Positions 1 through 6,139 of a stretch of DNA of 6,178 bases are shown here, piece by piece. Positions within the stretch are counted from its first letter, which is position 1, and every line of letters starts with the position of its first letter. The notes beneath the pieces were generated by a model. It was not told the origin of the DNA and made no database searches. It saw only the letters and a list, made by a program, of their open reading frames with translations. Position numbers and translations under genes: made by a program. Location: the NCBI GenBank assembly GCA_900554995.1, contig USJJ01000087.1:1-6178 (forward strand), given 5' to 3'. Origin of the DNA: an uncultured Ruminococcus sp. (GTDB lineage: Bacteria > Bacillota > Clostridia > Oscillospirales > Acutalibacteraceae).

Positions 1-1
1 T

Positions 2-262
2 CTCGGTCTCTATTCTCCCGAACAAATGCGACGTCACGAGGTTCTGCCCGGCATTTCCGGATGGGCTCAGGTTAACGGGCGCAACACTCTTACATGGGAG
101 CAGAAATTTGCCTATGATATTTACTACGTTGATCATTACAGCTTTTTGATGGATATGAAAATATTCTTTAAAACTATTGAAAATGTTTTGCGTCAGGATG
201 GAATAAACAGCGAAAATGACAATACGATGAAAAAATTTACGGGAAACACAGAAAAAGTTTAA
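2..262 (+). CDS. Polyprenyl-phosphate sugar-1-phosphate transferase, C-terminal part (5' end off window)
   Basis: This is the tail of a bacterial sugar transferase (Bac_transf, PF02397; WcaJ/EpsL-like). Such enzymes move a sugar 1-phosphate from a UDP-sugar to undecaprenyl phosphate at the inner face of the membrane, the first step of repeat-unit assembly. The reading frame is open from base 2, before the first ATG at 26, so the gene runs in from the left. The visible 86 residues begin LGLYSPEQMRRHEVLPGISG, followed by WAQVNGRN and later YDIYYVDHYSFLMDMKIF. This matches the family's C-terminal signature (YS.EQ..RH.V.PGITGWAQVNGRN, then D..YV...S...D..I...T). The catalytic Asp-Glu region and the membrane anchor lie upstream and cannot be checked. 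The sugar specificity is unknown. The next gene starts 18 nt after the stop in the same frame, so they are probably cotranscribed. Confidence 0.93.
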   Translation, partial: LGLYSPEQMRRHEVLPGISGWAQVNGRNTLTWEQKFAYDIYYVDHYSFLMDMKIFFKTIENVLRQDGINSENDNTMKKFTGNTEKV

Positions 263-264
263 AA

Positions 265-270
265 GAGAGG
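265..270 (+). promoter_or_regulatory. Ribosome binding site for the TTG-started glycosyltransferase
   Basis: GAGAGG lies 10 nt before the TTG at 281. This spacer is longer than the 6-7 nt seen at the other genes here. It supports the TTG start. The reading frame upstream of the TTG meets the stop of the previous gene at 260-262 with no ATG or GTG between, and the nearby ATG at 271 is in another frame. Confidence 0.6.
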
Positions 271-280
271 ATGTTCCGCA

Positions 281-1396
281 TTGAAAAAAATACTTTATGT
301 CGCTACGGTTGCGGAGCATTTTTATTATTTTCATCTCCCCTGCTTTAATTTTTTTAAGGAGATCGGCTGGCAGGTTGACGTTGCCTGTCACGGCGACAGA
401 ATTCTTCCTTTCTGCGATAACAGATTTGACATACATATCAAAAGATCTCCCGCCGACAAGGAAAATCTGACAGCATACAGAGAACTGAAAAAAATTATTA
501 AAAACGGTCATTATGATATAATTCACTGTCACACACCTATGGGCGGAATCCTTGCACGGCTTGCCGCAAAAAGCGAACGAAAAAAGGGAACTACGGTCAT
601 ATATACAGCCCACGGCTTTCATTTTTATAAGGGAGCTCCCCCACTCAATTGGCTCATATATTATCCTATTGAGCTTATTATGTCGAGATTGACAGATTGT
701 CTTATAACAATTAACGACGAGGACTTTGCGTTTGCAAAAAAACATCTGAAAGCGACGAAAATTGTCAAGGTAAACGGCGTCGGATATAACAGCGATATTT
801 TTTATAAAGTTCCGACCGAAGAGAAAACAGAACTGAGAATTAAAAAAGGTTATTCTGCCGACGAACAACTGCTTATCTATGTTGCCGAAATGAACGCCAA
901 CAAAAATCAGGCAATGCTTATACGTGCAGCAAAAAGGCTTAAGGACAACGGCAAAAAGATTCGGCTTCTTATAGTCGGTGCAGATAACTGCAACGGCGAA
1001 TACGTTAAATTTGCAAAAGCCCTCGGCGTTTCCGATATTGTTGACTTTCTCGGTCACAGAAATGACGCCTGTGATCTTGTTCATATAAGTGATATCGCTG
1101 TCGGCTCAAGTCTCAGAGAAGGACTCCCCGTGAACGTTATGGAGGCTCTCGCCTGCGGATTGCCTGTGGTTCTTTCCGACAACCGTGGTCACCGTGCCCT
1201 TTGTCACGACGGGGTCAACGGATATATCGTACCCTTGAACGATGATAAAACTATGGCAGACAGAATTTCCAAATTGCTTAACAATCCCGAAATCTATAAA
1301 AAAATGTCAGAAAATGCAGTTATCGGAATCCAGCCTTATTCAAAAGAACAGGTTGTTGAAGAGCTGAAAGAAGTATATAAAGAATACATAGGGTAA
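281..1396 (+). CDS. Family 4 glycosyltransferase (EpsD/CapM-like), TTG start
   Basis: Predicted cytoplasmic or membrane-associated GT-B glycosyltransferase of 371 residues, a normal GT4 length. It would transfer a sugar from a nucleotide sugar to the growing lipid-linked repeat unit. The N-terminal acceptor domain starts with MKKILYVATVAEHF and carries IHCHTP (81-86) and HGFHFYKGAP (111-120), the latter characteristic of the EpsD-type subfamily. NGVGYN (165-170) leads into the C-terminal donor domain with VAEMNANKNQ (201-210). The E-x7-E donor motif is intact: E280 in REGLP and E288 in MEALACGLPVV. The TTG start gives exactly the expected family N-terminus, and no ATG in this frame occurs until deep in the first domain. 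Lying just after the initiating transferase, it may add the second sugar; that is inference. Donor and acceptor sugars cannot be read from sequence. Confidence 0.92.
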   Translation: MKKILYVATVAEHFYYFHLPCFNFFKEIGWQVDVACHGDRILPFCDNRFDIHIKRSPADKENLTAYRELKKIIKNGHYDIIHCHTPMGGILARLAAKSERKKGTTVIYTAHGFHFYKGAPPLNWLIYYPIELIMSRLTDCLITINDEDFAFAKKHLKATKIVKVNGVGYNSDIFYKVPTEEKTELRIKKGYSADEQLLIYVAEMNANKNQAMLIRAAKRLKDNGKKIRLLIVGADNCNGEYVKFAKALGVSDIVDFLGHRNDACDLVHISDIAVGSSLREGLPVNVMEALACGLPVVLSDNRGHRALCHDGVNGYIVPLNDDKTMADRISKLLNNPEIYKKMSENAVIGIQPYSKEQVVEELKEVYKEYIG

Positions 1397-1434
1397 CGCC
1401 GCTCAACCTGAGGCTTCCCTAACAAACTTGCTTT

Positions 1435-1442
1435 GAGAAAGG
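1435..1442 (+). promoter_or_regulatory. Ribosome binding site of the EpsG/Wzy-like gene
   Basis: GAGAAAGG lies 6 nt before the ATG at 1449, which supports that start. The 52-bp gap 1397-1448 around it holds only a weak 4-bp hairpin (CTCA/TGAG) with no T-run, so I see no terminator and no convincing promoter there. Confidence 0.6.
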
Positions 1443-1448
1443 TACAAA

Positions 1449-2594
1449 ATGGTTAATTTCGATTTTGACTTTTATGAAATAGTTGTATGGGTTGCCACGA
1501 TCGCCTTGTGCCTTATCACGGTGGCAGCCCGTTCAATGCCGCTCAAGGCAACCGGCGGGCTCGGGCAGCCGCTGCCGAATCCGATATCTCTAATTCTCGC
1601 TATCGCCTTTTTTGCCGCCTTTGCGGGATTAAGAAGAACAATCGGCGATACATATTCCTATATGTATTCATTTGAAAGTCTTGGTGACAGTGGCAACCCA
1701 GTTAGCTTTGATATGCTGCTGAACGCGGAAGGCTTTTCATTCATACAAAATATTATTAGAAATCATACCAACGATCCGCAGGTACTCATTTTCGTGTGCA
1801 CGGCGATCGGAATGATCCCGTCGCTCATCTTTTTATACGCCTATTCTTCCCCGTTTGACCTTGGAATATATCTTTTCGTAACATACGGTTACCTCGGAGG
1901 AATGATGGACGGTATGAGGCAGTATATGGCGGCTTCCTTTGTCCTTGCCGGTACAAAGTTCCTCTTTTCAATGAAGAAGAGTTCGTTTTTTAAATATGCT
2001 GTTTTTATTCTACTGGCATATACTATCCATCAAAGTGCACTAATGATGCTCTTGATTTTTTTTGTTGTTCGCAGAAAAGCTTGGAAAAAAAGCTCATATG
2101 TAATAGTCCTCGCAAGTGTGGTTGTAACTGCGGGCTTTGATAAAATTCTTCCGTCATTCCTTGGCGCACTCGAGGATACAAGCTATTCGGGATATGCAAC
2201 AAACGGTTGGTTCACAAACGGTCAGGAGGGCGGCAGCAGTATAATGCGAGTTCTTGTCGCTGCAGCTCCGATTGTTGTTGCGTATCTCAACCGAGACCGA
2301 ATGAAAATGCTCGGGCACATAGGCGACATATTGACCAATATGGCATTCTTGAACGTAGCCATATATATTGTTGCCTTGTATAACTGGATTTTTGCCCGAC
2401 TTGCGATCTATCTGTCGCTGTATTTCATCATTTTCACGGTATGGGTTGTGAGCTATGCCGTGAAACCAAAGGATCGTGCCGTATATATTACCGGGTTGGT
2501 TATCCTCTTCTTCCTTTTTTCAAGAGGAATTGCATATCAGATAAATATGTATCAGTCGGATTACTTCCTTCCCGGCAGAAGACTTTTCAGATGA
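1449..2594 (+). CDS. EpsG/Wzy-type polysaccharide polymerase, multi-pass membrane protein
   Basis: A 381-residue integral membrane protein resembling the EpsG family (PF14897), thought to polymerise lipid-linked repeat units at the outer face of the membrane. About ten hydrophobic segments are visible, roughly at 9-27, 45-61, 111-131, 138-152, 158-174, 181-207, 216-230, 264-280, 293-313, 316-337 and 344-358; the exact count is uncertain. Family-like signatures are GLRRTIGDT (60-68) after the second segment, MMDGMRQYMAASF (152-164), YTIHQSA (191-197) and FARLAIYLSLYF (315-326). A Gly/Pro-rich loop, PLKATGGLGQPLPNP (31-45), separates the first two segments. The coding DNA for this N-terminal part is unusually GC-rich, about 60% over 1501-1620 by hand count. 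Wzy proteins diverge greatly, so assignment rests on topology, the short motifs and the operon context. Which linkage it forms is unknown. Confidence 0.85.
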   Translation: MVNFDFDFYEIVVWVATIALCLITVAARSMPLKATGGLGQPLPNPISLILAIAFFAAFAGLRRTIGDTYSYMYSFESLGDSGNPVSFDMLLNAEGFSFIQNIIRNHTNDPQVLIFVCTAIGMIPSLIFLYAYSSPFDLGIYLFVTYGYLGGMMDGMRQYMAASFVLAGTKFLFSMKKSSFFKYAVFILLAYTIHQSALMMLLIFFVVRRKAWKKSSYVIVLASVVVTAGFDKILPSFLGALEDTSYSGYATNGWFTNGQEGGSSIMRVLVAAAPIVVAYLNRDRMKMLGHIGDILTNMAFLNVAIYIVALYNWIFARLAIYLSLYFIIFTVWVVSYAVKPKDRAVYITGLVILFFLFSRGIAYQINMYQSDYFLPGRRLFR

Positions 2595-2597
2595 GGT
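2592..2597 (+). promoter_or_regulatory. Ribosome binding site overlapping the stop of the polymerase gene
   Basis: TGAGGT contains both the TGA stop of the upstream gene (2592-2594) and the GAGG core (2593-2596). The core lies 7 nt before the ATG at 2604. This arrangement allows terminating ribosomes to restart on the pyruvyl transferase gene, suggesting translational coupling (inference). Confidence 0.6.
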
Positions 2598-2603
2598 AAT
2601 AAA

Positions 2604-3752
2604 ATGAAGTATTTTATGTTTAATCATGTCGGCAGTGAAAATCACGGATGTGAGGCTCTTGTAAGAGGCAGTATGAATATAATTTGCAACAGCGACGAAA
2701 ATGCTGACTTTGTTCTCTCTTCATACAATCCCGAATCCGACACCGGATTCAAAGGGATAACCGTAAAATCTGCGGAAACAAGGAAGCTGAACAGCTTTGA
2801 AAAGATCATTGCGGCCATTGATCTTAAGATCAACCATTCGGAGGTTTACTCCCTAGAGAAAATGTATTCTCCGATTGTTGCCGATGCGGCAGATTGCGAT
2901 ATATGTCTTTCGATCGGCGGAGATACTTACTGCTACGGTGATAATCACGGAATTCAGGTTCTGACCCACGAATTAAAAAAAACCGGTAAAAAGGTGGTTC
3001 TTTGGGGTGCATCCATCGGTGAAAAAGATCTTACCGAGCAAAAGCTTGAAAGCCTTAAGGATTTTGACGCCGTATTTACAAGAGAACCGATTACCTATTC
3101 CCTTCTTAAAGAAAAAAATGCCAATGATAATATTCATCTTTTTTCAGATCCTGCTTTTTGTATGGAAAGAGAGAGCGTTGAACCGATCTGCGGTTTTACA
3201 AGAGGAAATACGCTCGGTCTTAATATCAGCCCACTGATTGCGGCAGGTAACCCAAAGACATATGAAATTGTTGAGGATTTTCTTTCATATGTTTTTGCAA
3301 ATACAACGCTGAGGGTTCTTTTGATTCCGCACGTTGTTGAAAAGGATAACAACGATTATGATTTTATGATGCCGATTTATGAAAAGTTTTCCGACACGGA
3401 AAGAATCGCTGTTCTTCCACCGAATCTCAATGCTATGCAGTATAAAGGCTACATTGCCAACACAAGATTTTTTATCGGAGCGAGAACTCATGCGACGATC
3501 GCCGCATATTCAAGCGGTGTTCCAACAATCGCACTCGGTTACAGCGTAAAAGCAAGAGGAATTGCAAAGGATATTTTCGGCAAAGAAAAATACGTGCTCA
3601 ATTTCTCCGATATGGAGAGCTCCGAGCCGCTCAGAGACGAATTTTTGAAACTCATTGAAAGCGAAAATGATATTCGCCGAGAGCTGATGACGAGTATCCC
3701 TCTGAGAATGAGAAGTGCAATGGAAGCGGGAGAGATTCTTCAAAAAATATGA
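2604..3752 (+). CDS. Polysaccharide pyruvyl transferase family protein
   Basis: A 382-residue soluble protein of the polysaccharide pyruvyl transferase family (PF04230; CsaB/WcaK/EpsO-like). Members typically transfer pyruvate from phosphoenolpyruvate onto a sugar as a ketal, giving the polymer a negative charge. Visible family features in order: a glycine-rich N-terminus with HVGSENHGCEALVRG (8-22); the nucleotide-fold strands LSIGGDTYCYGDN (102-114) and VVLWGASIG (131-139); FTREP (158-162); SDPAFC (181-186); GLNISP (205-210); IPHVV (241-245); and the conserved C-terminal block GARTHATIAAYSSGVPTIAL (292-311), followed by GYSVKARGI (312-320). H296 in the R-x-H element is the residue usually considered functionally important. 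There is no signal peptide, so a cytoplasmic location is expected. It starts 9 nt after the polymerase stop. The modified sugar is unknown, and some family members have no proven pyruvylation activity. Confidence 0.9.
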   Translation: MKYFMFNHVGSENHGCEALVRGSMNIICNSDENADFVLSSYNPESDTGFKGITVKSAETRKLNSFEKIIAAIDLKINHSEVYSLEKMYSPIVADAADCDICLSIGGDTYCYGDNHGIQVLTHELKKTGKKVVLWGASIGEKDLTEQKLESLKDFDAVFTREPITYSLLKEKNANDNIHLFSDPAFCMERESVEPICGFTRGNTLGLNISPLIAAGNPKTYEIVEDFLSYVFANTTLRVLLIPHVVEKDNNDYDFMMPIYEKFSDTERIAVLPPNLNAMQYKGYIANTRFFIGARTHATIAAYSSGVPTIALGYSVKARGIAKDIFGKEKYVLNFSDMESSEPLRDEFLKLIESENDIRRELMTSIPLRMRSAMEAGEILQKI

Positions 3753-3753
3753 C

Positions 3754-3758
3754 GGGAG
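3754..3758 (+). promoter_or_regulatory. Ribosome binding site that fixes the start of the second glycosyltransferase
   Basis: GGGAG lies 7 nt before the ATG at 3766. It favours this start over the in-frame GTG at 3715, which would overlap the upstream gene by 38 bp and add 17 charged residues before the family's normal N-terminus. Confidence 0.65.
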
Positions 3759-3765
3759 TGACATT

Positions 3766-4950
3766 ATGAAAAAGCAAATACTTTTTGTCATCCCATCTAT
3801 GCGAAGCGGGGGAGCCGAAAAAAGTCTTTTGACTTTGCTGACTCTTTTTGATTACAGTCAATATGATGTTGATCTTCTTTGCTTTCGCCACGACGGATTA
3901 TTTTTCGAAAAAATCCCGAAAAAGGTTAACATTATCTCAGATAACAAAAACTACGAAATGTTTGACGGTGACGCTTTAACCGCAGTAAAATATTTTCTTA
4001 AAAGAGCAAAGATTTTTTCTGCAATTGACCGATGGAAATATTCAAAAATTTATAAAATATCCGACGCTCACGAACGGGAAGAAATTCAGTGGAGATATCT
4101 GAAAAGACAGCTTCCTAAGTTAAGAAAAAAGTATGACTGCGCTGTCGGTTATCTTGAGGGAAATGCCGACAGATATGCCGTTGAATGCGTCCGTGCAAAG
4201 AAGAAATTCTGTTATATCCACAATGATATAAAGAAACTCGGATTTGATCAAATCAGTTTTCAGGATACATTTCGTTTTGCCGACGGAATTGTAACGGTTT
4301 CGAATGAATGTGAATCTAGCCTTTTATATTTTTTTCCGGAATATTCTGAAAAATTTATTGTAATTGAAAATATTACGAGCCGTGACATACTTTTTAATGA
4401 AAGTATATTATTCTCGCCATACCGGGAAGAGGATACAATAAAAATTTGTACAGTCGGCAGATTTTCAGAACAAAAAAACATCCCTCTTGCCGTTGACGCC
4501 TGCGCTGAGCTTGCAGACAGAGGCAGGAATATCAAATGGTATCATATCGGCGACGGACCGCTGAGAGATGAAGTAAGAAATTATGTTGGGAAAAAGGGTG
4601 TGGCTGACCGTTTCATTATGCTCGGAGAAAAATCAAATCCCTACCCATATATCGGTCAATGTGATATTTACGTTCAGCCGTCTCTCTTTGAGGGCAAATC
4701 AATTGCAATCGACGAGGCAAAATGCCTTTGCCGTCCGATTGTCGTGACCGATTTCTCAACCGTTCACGATCAAATAACCGACGGTGTCAACGGCTTGATA
4801 TGCCGGATGGATAAAATTGATATGGCGGATAAAATCGAATATCTTATTGAAAACAAAAGCGAGAGAACAAGGCTGACCGAGAATCTCTCCCGTGAAAAAG
4901 TCGGAAACGAAGAAGAAATTTATAAATTATATGAGCTGATCAACGAATGA
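3766..4950 (+). CDS. Family 4 glycosyltransferase (GT-B fold), second in operon
   Basis: A 394-residue predicted cytoplasmic glycosyltransferase, from a different subfamily than the one at 281. It begins MKKQILFVIPSMRSGGAEKS, where the SGGAEKSL element is the usual glycine-rich acceptor-domain loop of GT4 enzymes. A mid-region GYLEGNADRYA (128-138) and FCYIHNDI (148-155) come next. The donor domain has TVGRFSEQKNIP (229-240), HIGDGPLRDE (260-269) and PSLFEGKSIAIDEAKCLCRP (305-324), with the E-x7-E pair at E309 and E317. VHDQITDGVNGL (333-344) follows, typical of the family. All expected motifs are present, so the enzyme looks intact. The ATG at 3766 is chosen for its GGGAG site and for placing the first beta strand at the N-terminus; an in-frame GTG at 3715 is rejected. 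It starts 13 nt after the pyruvyl transferase stop. Its sugar donor and acceptor are not predictable; it probably adds a later sugar of the repeat unit. Confidence 0.93.
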   Translation: MKKQILFVIPSMRSGGAEKSLLTLLTLFDYSQYDVDLLCFRHDGLFFEKIPKKVNIISDNKNYEMFDGDALTAVKYFLKRAKIFSAIDRWKYSKIYKISDAHEREEIQWRYLKRQLPKLRKKYDCAVGYLEGNADRYAVECVRAKKKFCYIHNDIKKLGFDQISFQDTFRFADGIVTVSNECESSLLYFFPEYSEKFIVIENITSRDILFNESILFSPYREEDTIKICTVGRFSEQKNIPLAVDACAELADRGRNIKWYHIGDGPLRDEVRNYVGKKGVADRFIMLGEKSNPYPYIGQCDIYVQPSLFEGKSIAIDEAKCLCRPIVVTDFSTVHDQITDGVNGLICRMDKIDMADKIEYLIENKSERTRLTENLSREKVGNEEEIYKLYELINE

Positions 4951-4952
4951 GG
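4948..4952 (+). promoter_or_regulatory. Ribosome binding site overlapping the stop of the second glycosyltransferase
   Basis: TGAGG merges the TGA stop (4948-4950) with a GAGG core, 7 nt before the ATG at 4960. It repeats the arrangement at 2592 and suggests coupled translation of the GH88/GH105-like gene with the glycosyltransferase. Confidence 0.6.
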
Positions 4953-4959
4953 CGAAGCG

Positions 4960-6120
4960 ATGACCGTACTTGTAATTTTACTATTAATTATTATAGCCGT
5001 TATAGGGTATGACCTGTGGGAAGAATTTTTCACCTGGCTCAGCCGGATAAAAATCGGACGGCTTTCCGAATCCGAATGGCGGAGCAAAACTAAAAAAGTT
5101 TTGCTTAAATGGATAAAAAACGGAGCACCCGAGGTTCTTTTAAACGACAGCAAAAAAACAAGCATTATTAAAAAAATAAACGATTACGGAAAAATAACAT
5201 CCGTTACATATTGGCAGGATGCCGCCCTACTCAAAGCAACGAACTGTATGAAAGACGATGATGTCGGCTCGGAGGTTAACAGCCTTGTCTCCAGATATAT
5301 TCCCGGCGATAACGGTGAGTGGAAAATTATTCCGAAAAGAATCGACTGTGCTATGCTCTGCTATGAGGTTCTTTCAAGCAGATATACCGACAATGATGCT
5401 CTTAAACCTGCGATGGACTACACGGCAAATATGCTGAAAGCAGCCGCAGAAAGACACGGAACGATTCCTTACAACGAGAGCATTCCCGAATACAGATTTG
5501 TTGACACTGTCGGAATGATTTGTCCGTTTATGATGAAATATGCTCTTACATATAATGAGGAAGAATACATCACTCTTGCGATGAATCAGATAAGGGAGTA
5601 CCGTGAACACGGATTTAACGATAAAATTAAAATTCCGTTTCACAGCTTTAAAGAGGGAAGCTACGAGCTGCTCGGCGTATGCGGTTGGGGCAGAGGCTGT
5701 GCATGGTGGGCGATAGGAATTATCGACAGTCTAAAAGCCCTTCTTCAAAGCGACGGACACAATAAAGAAAAAGCCGAGCTTTTGAAGCTCTCGATTGAAA
5801 TTCTTAACGCTATTAAGGGTTATATCCACGATGACGGAACGGTTGACAGAATGGTATTGAATTTTTCGATTCCCGACAGCTCCGCCTGTGCAATGCTTGC
5901 ATACTGCTATTCATATATGGCAGATCTTTTAAAAAATGACGAATATAAAAATCTTGCGATAAAAATGAGAGAGAAGCTGAGATCGGTCACACGCAGAAGC
6001 GGTATTGTTGATCTTTCTCAGGGAGACACACACGGAATCGGTTTCTACTCCGAAAAATTATGCGTTGTCCCTGCCGCTCAGGGCTTTGCCATTGCAACAA
6101 GCGAAATTCTCGGCAAATAA
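4960..6120 (+). CDS. Membrane-anchored GH88/GH105-like hydrolase (unsaturated uronyl hydrolase family)
   Basis: A 386-residue protein with one hydrophobic segment at about 2-17 followed by an (alpha/alpha)6-barrel-like domain resembling glycoside hydrolase families 88/105 (YteR, UGL). Known members hydrate and remove a 4,5-unsaturated uronic acid left by polysaccharide lyases. Matching features: KRIDCAMLCYEVL (126-138), where D129 may match the first active-site Asp; RFVDTVGMICPFMM (169-182), where D172 fits the catalytic Asp (D143 of YteR, D149 of UGL); HSF near 208; GWGRGCAWWAIGIIDSL (242-258), fitting the W-x-RG-x-x-W motif; and PDSSACAMLAY (305-315), fitting the E/D-x-S-x-x-A element. The segment lacks a cleavage site and sits at the extreme N-terminus, so it looks like an anchor. 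Nine cysteines follow it, unusual for a secreted domain. The gene is tightly coupled to the glycosyltransferase. Its substrate is unknown, it need not be an active hydrolase, and no lyase is seen here. Confidence 0.82.
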   Translation: MTVLVILLLIIIAVIGYDLWEEFFTWLSRIKIGRLSESEWRSKTKKVLLKWIKNGAPEVLLNDSKKTSIIKKINDYGKITSVTYWQDAALLKATNCMKDDDVGSEVNSLVSRYIPGDNGEWKIIPKRIDCAMLCYEVLSSRYTDNDALKPAMDYTANMLKAAAERHGTIPYNESIPEYRFVDTVGMICPFMMKYALTYNEEEYITLAMNQIREYREHGFNDKIKIPFHSFKEGSYELLGVCGWGRGCAWWAIGIIDSLKALLQSDGHNKEKAELLKLSIEILNAIKGYIHDDGTVDRMVLNFSIPDSSACAMLAYCYSYMADLLKNDEYKNLAIKMREKLRSVTRRSGIVDLSQGDTHGIGFYSEKLCVVPAAQGFAIATSEILGK

Positions 6121-6125
6121 TCGAA

Positions 6126-6132
6126 AAAGGAG
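6126..6132 (+). promoter_or_regulatory. Ribosome binding site of the gene at the right edge
   Basis: AAAGGAG is a near-perfect Shine-Dalgarno sequence 7 nt before the ATG at 6140. It is the main evidence that a further operon gene starts here. No hairpin or T-run lies between 6121 and 6139, so the operon appears to continue. Confidence 0.7.
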
Positions 6133-6139
6133 TGAAATT

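Noticed and set aside
271..273. ATG as a start for the first glycosyltransferase
   Set aside because: It is one base after the Shine-Dalgarno core and in a different frame from the glycosyltransferase; the TTG at 281 is the only sensible start.
1397..1434. Possible terminator or attenuator in the 52-bp gap
   Set aside because: Only a 4-bp stem with a 3-nt loop (CTCA-ACC-TGAG) is visible, with no extended pairing and no T-run, so it is unlikely to stop transcription.
1487..1675. 62-codon + strand open frame inside the polymerase gene
   Set aside because: It is fully contained in the polymerase gene in another frame, has no recognisable motif and coincides with the GC-rich patch that makes stops rarer.
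3715..3765. In-frame GTG start extending the second glycosyltransferase upstream
   Set aside because: It would overlap the pyruvyl transferase gene by 38 bp, add a highly charged 17-residue extension not expected for the family, and ignore the well-placed GGGAG site before the ATG at 3766.
3510..3891. Two minus-strand open frames across the pyruvyl transferase/glycosyltransferase junction
   Set aside because: They lie opposite well-supported genes, overlap each other, show no family motif and have low-complexity translations typical of antisense shadows.
5374..5643. 89-codon minus-strand open frame inside the GH88/GH105-like gene
   Set aside because: It lies wholly opposite conserved motifs of the real gene and has no recognisable product.
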